This document shows, one piece after another, positions 12,361 through 20,300 of a stretch of 29,374 nt of DNA. Both the position numbers and the translations under genes were made by a program. Every line of letters starts with the position of its first letter. Within the stretch, counting starts at the first letter, position 1. Origin of the DNA: Smittium culicis (taxonomy: Eukaryota; Kickxellomycota; Harpellomycetes; Harpellales; Legeriomycetaceae). The DNA is taken from positions 1-29,374 of the forward strand of contig LSSN01002219.1 in the NCBI GenBank assembly GCA_001970855.1, given 5' to 3'. The notes under the pieces were generated by a model. The model searched no databases. It was not told where the DNA came from and worked only from the letters and a program-made list of their open reading frames with translations.

Positions 12361-13954
12361 TCAATTGTATGGACGAAGATCTCTTCTGATTTTTGAATTT
12401 ATAGTTTCTAATCTAAGCTTATTATCATCGGATTGATCAAAAATAGCTAGCACTTTTTCAATAAAATTGATTCCTTTATCTATTCTTGAAATCAAGTTAT
12501 TAACAGTTTGGATTTCATCATTTTTTTCATCATTTGAGCTTAGATAATTTTCATTGTTATATAATAAATCTTGATAAAATTCATCGTCATCAGATTTCCG
12601 TCTATAAGAGCGTCGTTTATATAATCAAATGCTAGATCTTTATAACTTAATTCTGTGCCGATATTTAAGCAATATATTTATAAATTTGAAATCATAGTGC
12701 TTATTTCTATAAAATTACTGTCGCATATCCATGGCATTATTTTTTCCAGAAATCAATTAAACACAAGGCTGATACTAGTTCCTATGATTCTGAGATATTT
12801 ATATCTAATCCATTATGTTAAAAATTTTCCAAAAATCAGATACTGTATTATCTGCATTGCTTACTGAGTCATTTAGCTTTTCAAAAGTTTTTTTTAAATA
12901 GTATGCTTTAAATGTCGAAATAACTTCTTTGTACATAGGCTGTATCAAAGAAGTTGTATTTGGTCGAATGAAAAGAAATTCTATTCCTTCTACTATATTT
13001 GACAAATATTTAGAACGTACTGATGCATTGAACATCAATAGTAATATTTTAAAGTCAATATTAAACATTTTATAATAATACTTTAGTTCATTCTGGAGTT
13101 TATTCGTAAAATACTCACTGAAAATGTAGTATTTCATATAAATTTTTTTTGAAGACCTCCAAATTAATTTGAGGTCACTTATTTTGTGTCCTTTTAAAGC
13201 TCTAAGGGTTTCAAAAGAGTTTATTATCATCGCCTTTAATTATTAATAGCCTGTTGAATTTGGTACTAGCATCAATGTAACTTTATTTTTTATGGGGTTT
13301 AACCCGGAAACTGATTTTTCTTCTAGTGAAACATAAGTTTTTTTCGGCATACATTTACAATAAAGACAAGCTTCGTCGATATTAAATATCTAAAATAAAA
13401 TTAAAGTTAAATTATAAATATTTATTTTTAATAATTAGAATTTACCTGACAGGGTAGAAAATCCCCTTCTTTAATAATTCTATTCAATTCATTAGGGAAT
13501 TTGCTTGCGGCTATATGATCACCACTTGCCGCTTCTCCAGTAAATTTTATATTATGGAGTCCTTCCCTAAGTTTAAAGTTTTCAAACCACCCACTATTTG
13601 CAGAAAAGGTGATATTCTCTTAGCTTGGGAAAGCTTCTTTAATATTCTGAAATATTGACAGTGCTTTTTGCTTAATAGATGCGGCCGTAGCTGCAGAATT
13701 TTTTCTCAACTATAAGTCTATCCATTCTTTTAAACTTTTTTCCATTTTAAAAATAATCTCATATATGTGATAAAAAGTCTTATCTTTACTATAGCTAGAC
13801 GAAATTGCATCGATTAATCTAACTTTTTCAGAATTTCTAATAATATACCTCAAAGTGTTTTCATTTATTCCCTTCATTTTGCAACTTTGGATGATTTGTT
13901 TGCATTTTGAAGTGCGTTTAGAACTTCTATCTTTACAGATATTGGCTTAGACAT
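12361..13954 (-). pseudogene. Tigger-type DDE transposase pseudogene
   Basis: Encodes a cut-and-paste transposase of the pogo/Tigger/jerky group. On the minus strand it starts MSKPISVKIEVLN at 13954. After a frameshift it continues through a helix-turn-helix/CENP-B-like DNA-binding part (GINENTLRYIIRNSEKV, then SGWFENFKLREGLHNIK). The DDE domain follows. The first catalytic Asp is kept in IFNIDE (about 13378-13389). The second block reads LLLMFNASVR, where the family has LLLxDNAPxH. The third reads LIQPMYKEVI, where the family has LQPMDQGVI. Two of the three catalytic acids are therefore gone. RPNTTSLIQP and STFKAYYLKKTF are well preserved. A C-terminal stretch ending RRDLRPYN stops at 12361. 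There are at least four in-frame stops. Positions 13390-13445 look like an intron. Confidence 0.9.
13390..13445 (-). other. Probable 56-bp intron inside the transposase relic
   Basis: On the minus strand the donor GTAAATTC follows GACTTTCTACCCTGTCAG-type coding (FLPCQ), and the acceptor TTTTATTTTAG precedes ATATTTAATATCGACGAA (IFNIDE). Removing it joins the two halves of a conserved Tigger segment in the same frame (phase 0). The inserted bases are extremely AT-rich. Confidence 0.75.
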
Positions 13955-14102
13955 TCTCTCTTTTTTTTTTTTTCGATTGGGTTTCCATTAAATATACTTA
14001 AACAATATTAAAAAAGTTAAGGAATATAATTTTATCAATATTATAATTTAAAAAGCGAAACTAGTATTTCAGCTCAATAAAAAAAATTATAAATACGTTG
14101 TG

Positions 14103-14260
14103 TTAGATTCGAAGATTTTATTAAAAGAAGGAGAAAAAATTGAAAGGCTTAGAGATTCATTTTTCGAATCTCTGAGTCTTTTATACTATTAAATAAACTA
14201 AAATGATAGGATGGTTTAGATTAGCAAATTAACTAAAGTTAATCCAATCAAATCTTGACA
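14103..14260. repeat. Dispersed hairpin repeat, copy 2 (inside Tigger)
   Basis: Second copy of the repeat at 986-1147. Its central stem-loop (14145-14179) has 14-bp arms with two mismatches around the loop ATTTTTC, which is the exact reverse complement of the loop in copy 1. Copy 1 has no Tigger ends next to it, so this looks like an independent short element inserted in the Tigger, not part of it. Confidence 0.7.
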
Positions 14261-14437
14261 CGTCGACTCAACAGAATTTTAGAAATTTTTAGCTTCAATT
14301 TATAATATAACCATTATCTTTTAAATAAATCATATTTTTATTTTTATGCAATTTTTATAGTAATATAAAGTTTATTCGCGAAAAAAAAACCGCATAAATT
14401 AAAAAAGCACAAATATTGAAATTTCGCGAATAACAAA

Positions 14438-14461
14438 ATCGCGAATAACAAGGGTTAACTG
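14438..14461 (-). repeat. Tigger right terminal inverted repeat
   Basis: Ends GGGTTAACTG directly before TA. Read on the minus strand it starts CAGTTAACCCTTGTTATTCG, matching the left end of the element. Confidence 0.85.
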
Positions 14462-14546
14462 TAATACGGAATAGCAAAATTAAAAGTGATGTAATTAATA
14501 AGAAAAAGGAGAATAGAGATCAAAAGACTATAGATGTCAGCTATCG

Positions 14547-14891
14547 TTGAACGCTAATTTTTCTCCAGACTCTATTGAGAACCATTTGGCTCTTATAGCT
14601 TCCCAGGATTCTCTTTCTTTAGTGAGTGTCTGGTCTATAGTGATTTTTTCTCGTAGATTTTATTTCCATCGTTTAATGAAGCCTTCACCAGGTATGTTTA
14701 TATCAGATAGGATCGCTATAACCCTATGTAGGAAATTTTTAATAGGAAAAGCTTTGCTTCTCTATATAAACTACCAAATATATCAATTTTTTTACCCAAT
14801 CGAATCTGGTATATGGGTTACTACCAATTATATGATGAGAATAATAAAGCAGACCTATAATTGCATATATTCAGGGACCCAGTTTTGGTAG
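14547..14891 (+). pseudogene. Possible MULE-type transposase fragment
   Basis: One plus-strand frame is open for 114 codons with no ATG at its start (TTG at 14547). Its layout resembles the core of Mutator-like (MULE) transposases. HLALIASQDS may correspond to the 'aFal..sE' segment, VWSIVIFSRRF to the following W..F helix, GMFISDRIAITL to the '..isDr..al' block with the second catalytic Asp, and ALLLYINYQIYQF to the 'hllC.wHi.kN' block (Cys and His changed). Key residues after the Asp are lost, so it cannot be active. The match is by pattern only, and an unrelated relic is possible. No element ends were found; 14892-14981 is featureless. Confidence 0.35.
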
Positions 14892-14985
14892 CTAAAAAGC
14901 AACCAATTAATTTTAAATATTTTGGAATTTTGGAAAAATACTTGCATTATTATGGCTAATAATACAAAAGGGCGAAATATATTAA

Positions 14986-15174
14986 CCCTCATATAGGCTA
15001 TAGACTATTTTTGCCCCACCAGATATAGCAAATTGTGCTCAATTATAATTCTTTAATCCCGAGACATTAAGAGCTATTGGCCTGCTGTATAATTACAGCA
15101 AATAATAAATTTAATTATAAATTATAAACGAATCATAAATATTATTATTTTGAAGAGTGATGGACGGGAAGGGA
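14986..15174 (+). mobile_element. TTAA-flanked miniature element, copy A
   Basis: 189 bp, preceded by TTAA (14982-14985) and followed by a degraded TAAA. It starts CCCTCATATAGGC and continues ACTATTTTTGCCCCACCAG. The end GGACGGGAAGGGA is roughly the inverse of the CCCTTTCC starts of the other copies. It shares the internal stretch CTTTAATCCCGAGA and ACAGCAAATAATAAATTTA with its siblings. TTAA targets and CCC-starting ends are hallmarks of piggyBac-superfamily elements. No coding capacity. It ends 180 bp before the DHFR start codon. Confidence 0.75.
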
Positions 15175-15263
15175 TAAAAAATATTTTAATTGAAGCTGGA
15201 GACTAATATTAAAATTTCACGCTTTTTTTTTTTCCTAATCCAATCTAATATCCTATTGTATTT

Positions 15264-15270
15264 TATATAT
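15264..15270 (+). promoter_or_regulatory. TATA-like box upstream of DHFR
   Basis: TATATAT within a longer AT tract, 84-90 bp before the DHFR ATG. A run of T follows a GC-containing stretch at 15222-15234. In DNA this AT-rich such a match is weak evidence, and position is the only support. Confidence 0.25.
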
Positions 15271-15353
15271 CATATAATCTTTTAAATTCAATTAATTACA
15301 AGAGTAAAATTTTGCGATTTCTTTTGACTAAGCGGTACATTAACGATACAAAA

Positions 15354-16121
15354 ATGATTCTCAATTTAATTGCTGCGGTGAATCAAGACTATGGAATAGG
15401 ATTAGATGGAAATTTGCCGTGGGCAATTAAAAATGACATGAAATTCTTTGCAAATGTAACAAGGTCAGAACTTTCTGATCCTTATCAATCTAAAAATCAA
15501 TCTACAAGTAAAGAAATTCTGAATGCCTGTATTATGGGTAGATTATGTTGGTGCGAAACAAAAAAATACGGAAGAAAACTGCCTGGTAGGATTAACATTG
15601 TAATAACTTCGGATCCTGAAATTGCGTAAAGATACTCGTCGCTTTTTTATATTTTATTTCATAATATTCCCTATTCTATTTTAAATGTTTCCCCTCCCTT
15701 ATTTAAAAGAATTTTTTTTGAATTTTATTGTAAATTCTGTAGGGATGAAGTTAACGCTTTGAGCTATTGTAAATCTGTTTCTAGCTTCCAAGAAGCCTTA
15801 GATTATGTTGAGTACTTAAAGAGCAAAGAATCTACTGAAAGCTATACAGTTAGAAATATATTTATAATAGGTGGATATGGTGTATATAAAGCAGCTATGG
15901 AAACAGAAAACGCTAAGGTTAGGATATTTTACACAAATGTTATAACCGTCGATCCAATCCGATTTACCGCCTTTTTTCCTGCGCTACACAAGTATCCTTC
16001 TTTTAAAAAAAAGTCTTTTGAAAATCTACAGTCTCTCTTACCATTCACCGTTGAAAAAGGAATCCTAGAGCAACCTGATGGTATTAGATACGAGTTTCAG
16101 CTTTATGAAAATTGGGATTAA
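15354..16121 (+). CDS. DFR1: Dihydrofolate reductase, two exons
   Basis: Reduces dihydrofolate to tetrahydrofolate with NADPH, supplying thymidylate, purine and methionine synthesis. Exons are 15354-15625 and 15743-16121, giving 216 aa, a usual length for a fungal DHFR. The ATG at 15354 is the first Met in the frame and directly starts the conserved ILNLIAAVNQDYGIG strand; an in-frame extension upstream has no ATG. Visible motifs: GIG (14-16), LPW (21-23), acidic active-site residue D28 five residues after the Trp, FANVT (32-36), IMGR (60-63), GRINIVIT (78-85), IFIIGGYGVYKAAM (130-143, cofactor GG at 134-135), and an acidic/aromatic C-terminal strand YEFQLYENWD. Oddities: D28 where most fungal enzymes have Glu, and GRLCWCET in place of the usual GRKTWES cofactor-binding segment. 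No thymidylate synthase is fused or adjacent. Transposon ends lie on both sides. Confidence 0.93.
15626..15742 (+). other. DHFR intron (117 bp)
   Basis: Donor GTAAAG follows GAAATTGC and acceptor TTCTGTAG precedes GGATGAAG. Splicing restores an Ala codon (GC|G) and the uninterrupted DHFR frame (PEI-ADEVNAL). Without splicing the frame stops at 15629. Confidence 0.9.
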
Positions 16122-16932
16122 GAATACATTCTTGTTGCCCTCCATCTAGCTATGGTATAATTCCTAATGTTTAAAAGAATAGGCAACTTTGCCATTAAAA
16201 AATATTTTTAAAGATAAGCATTGTTTTACTGCCTTTACTCTACTTGAATACCAAATCTCTTTGAAACACCTTTTATATTTACAATAGTTTTTCGATTTAT
16301 GTTTAAAACTATATAAACTCGAGTTTTATTAGTGAATTTATGAAAATTAGCTATATTCAAGATAAATTGAAAATATGAAAAAATGAAAAAAACAGCTCTT
16401 GAGAAAAAACCCATTTTTTATCTAGTTTACTGATTGTCACAGTTTGTAAAGCCAATTATGATACTAATTTATAATTTACTGATATTTACGATACTTGCGA
16501 CAATGGTTAGATTTTTAAAACAACAGTTTTGTTGTGCCTGTTTAATCATTAAAACTAAATTAATTTAAACATTATTGATTAATTCAAACAAAAAATGGTA
16601 ATAACGAAAAGTAGATGTAAAGTAGTTTCGTTCTCTGCATTTTAAAAGAAGCTAGTGATGTTTTTTAATATCTTTTACTTCAATATTAACCAAGTATTAG
16701 TATTATTTATTAGGGTTATTTTTCTGCTATATTAATTTAATAATAACTATAAACAAGTCAAACTAGGAATTTATCTTAAATAAAAGCTTTTACTACACTA
16801 TAGTACCCAGTATAAATAAATCATCATCTAATCAGTACAAGATAAATGGTTAATTTAAATTTAAATTTACCTCAAATTGTTTAGTTTTCACATTCAAACA
16901 ATTTTATCTAGTTAAAAGCAAGAAAATGATGT
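16122..16932. other. DHFR 3' flank, AT-rich
   Basis: Region between the ends of two convergent genes. No open frame or repeat is seen before the TTAA element at 16937. Both transcripts should terminate here or in the following 430 bp, but AATAAA-like strings are too common in this DNA to choose a signal. Confidence 0.5.
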
Positions 16933-16936
16933 TTAA

Positions 16937-17123
16937 CCCTTTCCTGGGCGTTTGACCATTTTTGATTTTCAAAATTTAACCAACTATGATAATTAAAAAA
17001 CTTTAATTCTGAGACCATTAGAAGTATTGGCTTGTTGTACATTGTAGCAAATAATAAACTAAATTATTAATCAAATACGAATCAACAAATTCGCTTTTTT
17101 TAAAAGTGTTGGACGGGATTGAA
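16937..17123 (+). mobile_element. TTAA-flanked miniature element, copy B
   Basis: 187 bp with perfect TTAA on both sides (16933-16936 and 17124-17127). It begins CCCTTTCCTGGGCG, then GTTTGACCATTTTTGA, and ends GTGTTGGACGGGATTGAA. Internal blocks CTTTAATTCTGAGACCATTA and TGTAGCAAATAATAAA align with copies A, C and D. No coding content. It lies between the 3' ends of DHFR and the kinase; its right end is 238 bp below the kinase stop. Confidence 0.85.
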
Positions 17124-17361
17124 TTAAACAAAATGACCCAATTTAAATTGGTATTAACTTACTAATCAACAATATTATAAATATGTTCATGTGTTCCGAT
17201 CTTGGGGACCATAGGCCATTTTTCTTATTTATGGGATTTTTGATGAACGAAACATTAAAATTTGTTTTAAAAAAAGCAATATATAATCAATCATACTAAA
17301 AAGAACAAAAGGTAATATTAACAGATATTTGTTTACTTTACAAATAACTTGGAATTATTTT

Positions 17362-20300
17362 TTAAAAAAATAGATCGCTTTTTTTCAAAAAATTGTATAC
17401 TGCATAGTCATTGTCATAATCGATGTTATTTTTATCTATACCACCACTTTCTGAAAGCTTTTTGGTTTTATCTAGTTTCCGTCCTTGGATATTTTTTTTA
17501 TCTGAATCACCCTCTGCTAGATTGTTAGCTGAGCCCACATTAAACCTTGTTTGAAATAGCGTTCTGTGTCGAGAAGGAGGTTTATTTATAGTATTCAAAC
17601 TCTGGGTTTGAAAATTATTGGAAGTTTTATTATGGGGACTATATTTTTGGGGGTAATTAGCATTTGATGGATTTTTTATTTGATTTTCTGATTTTTTATT
17701 ATCATCAAATACAAAACTATTCTTTGCTTCAAATTCTTCCAAGTTCGAGCCAATTTGATCCTTGGTACTAGAATTAATGTATGTTTCAAAATTTTTAATG
17801 TCTGATTTAATATTTCCAAAGTTTATAGTGTTGGCTCGCTCTTGATCCTTTGCCCTTGATCTAGGAGTAGAATGCCTTCCATAAAAGCGAGGTTTTCTGA
17901 ATTCCTGTTCATTCGACATAGTTTCAGTAATCTTACTTTGAGGGAATTTAATGCTTGAAGAACTTTCGTGCTTATCGTAAGAAATAGATGGTGTTGGCAT
18001 AAAAGGTCTGGAACTAGCTGTATACAAATTTTCTTTAACGATAGAATCTGAAATATGGTTAAGATTAGGATCAGAATTTTCAATTGATTTATAATTAGAC
18101 AATGTTCGAGTAGATATATCGTGATTTATAGCGCTAGAAATCTCAGATATATTTAAAGGTCTGTCTTTAATGTTTATAGTATACCTACTGCGAGAATATA
18201 TCTTTGGTGCTAATTTTTTAGATTCACTAGAATTACTTTCAAAAGTGGGGCTTGTTGGTTGATCTTTGCCTTGGCTAAATTTTGAAGGATTACTAACTAG
18301 AGAAGGTCTGCTAGTACTCAAGGGCTCAGTGCCTTTGGATTCTGAATAGTTTCGGTGAGGAATTATTTGAGGGAAATGAATACTGTTTGGGGTGGAAGGG
18401 CCAGAGTACATTCGCCCATTTTTATTGTTCAGTGACAGTCCCAGTTTTCCGCCTCCGCTATCATAGACTGGTGATTTAGGTAATGGATTTGACGTTTTAA
18501 TTGAGGAATTTTCATTATATGAAGTTAGTTTTCTAATACTTTTACCTTCACTATTTTGAATAAAAGGAGGTTTTTTAGAAGTTTTATCGTTATGTGACAT
18601 ATCATAGTTTTTACTATCTTCGAAAGGTTGGAAAAGTGTACCGGATAGAATACTTCCTGTTGTATGATCTCTTTTCTGACTTTTCACGCTAATAGTAATA
18701 GGTCTGCGGTTAAAGTATGAATGAGAAGGATCATCAGATCTAAAATTACTAGAAGGAAGATTGCTTAGTTTTTCTTTAAGCTTTTCGTCTTTAATATCGG
18801 TAGTCATGAAATAATCGTTGGCTGTGGCAGTTTTAAGCGATGGTAGAGTATGGATTTCAGTTTTTTTTGGAGAAAAAAAAGTAGATGGACTTTTAAGTTT
18901 TGATAAACTTTTTATAAATGGCTTGATGTTACTGTTTCCAATGCTGACATTTTCTGGTTGTCTATACTTGTTTTTGAAAAATCCTAGATATTTATTATTA
19001 TCTTTTGATGAATTTATTGCAGCATCTGATTCAGTTGCCGAATCGGTGCTATCATTAGTATATGTATAATTACTATTGGTCTGAAAAGGCTGTTTGGGGG
19101 TAGAATTCCAAAAATTAGAATTTGATTCAATTGAAGGAAGTTTATCTTTGAACGCACTAGTTTCGTTGATAGGTTTTTCTAGATCTGAATATGGAAACCA
19201 AGTTTGTTGATTATCAAAGCCTTCTAAGTTTGGTTTTTGATGGCTAGTATTGTTTGGAGATGTAAGAGATTCAGGGATTTTATTTAAAGTACCACTTTGC
19301 TTGCCTAGTGATTCTGCAGTATCCGATTTTGGAGAGGCGATCTTACTTTTCCTGAAAAAAGTAAAGGATTTTTTTAATTGGATTGACCGTGAAGAATCTT
19401 TGCTGGATTTAATTTTAGAAGATTCTGGAGACTTGGAATTAAAACTAGAGTCATTTTTCTCATCCAAAATCTCGTTTATGCCTGACTCTTGGTGAGGGAT
19501 AGAATTCATAACATCAGATCGATAATCATTTTTTTTTGGTAAAAAGTCTGGAGTAAGTGAAGTGTTCACCGACGTTTGCGATGTGGTTTGTATATAATTA
19601 CCAGTAGATTCAATTGGAAAGTTTTGCTTGACCAAAGGATTAGTACTTTTATTTAACTCGGAGTGAATTTTACTTATATTTAAACTTGGCGAAGGTATTT
19701 TATTTAAAGAATTATTTTCATTTGGTACTTCACTTGGGTTTAAACCTTTATAAGATGATCTACTATTTAATCGACTATTTATATTAGCGGATTTAAAGCT
19801 AGAAAATGAACTAGTTTTAAATGGAAATTTGCTAAATAAACCATTATTTTTTTGTGGTAGGTTAATACCAGAGTAAGATTGATGAGTTTGTGATAATTTT
19901 TGCGGCTTTTCAGGTGGATTTGGTTCTTTGATATAGTTATTAGGCCTTTTTATAAGATTTTTTTCGGCAGGGCGATCAACTTTCGTGTCTTTTGAAGTTA
20001 AACTGCCATTATTTAAAGACATGTGGTCTATATTATTAATAACAAAATCAGCATTTTCGTTATTTAAGGAGTCATACACAGTATATGAACGGTTTTCATT
20101 TCTAATGTTAGACAAGGTTTTTGGGCGGGGTATAACATTGATTAGGTTATTTGAAGCGTCTGAATTATAATTATTAGAATCGAGATTGTTTACTTGTGAT
20201 TCATTTGACTTTGAAAGAGCTAAATGATTGTAGCGTTCTATATCTTTTAGAAGAAGTAAAGATCCATCGCTACTAATTGATGAGCTACAACTCTGTTGAT

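Larger units (their letters stand above)
11433..14461 (-). mobile_element. Tigger/pogo DNA transposon, full-length but dead
   Basis: A 3029-bp element bounded by TA dinucleotides (11431-11432 and 14462-14463), the target duplication expected of the Tc1/mariner-pogo superfamily. The left end reads CAGGTAACACTCGCTATTCG and the right end, reverse-complemented, reads CAGTTAACCCTTGTTATTCG: a diverged inverted repeat beginning CAGT/G as in Tigger elements. Inside each end, short TCGCGAA(A/T)A motifs recur (near 11472, 11556, 11607, 11625, 14376, 14423 and 14439), a possible transposase-binding series. The transposase relic on the minus strand (12361-13954) confirms the family. About 930 bp to the left of the transposase has no coding content. 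A 160-bp hairpin repeat sits in the right part (14103-14260). Confidence 0.9.

Noticed and set aside
12655..12867. Plus-strand 70-codon frame
   Set aside because: It is antisense to the Tigger transposase pseudogene.
15312..15353. Earlier TTG start for DHFR
   Set aside because: Eukaryotic genes start at ATG, and the ATG at 15354 opens the conserved first strand of the enzyme.
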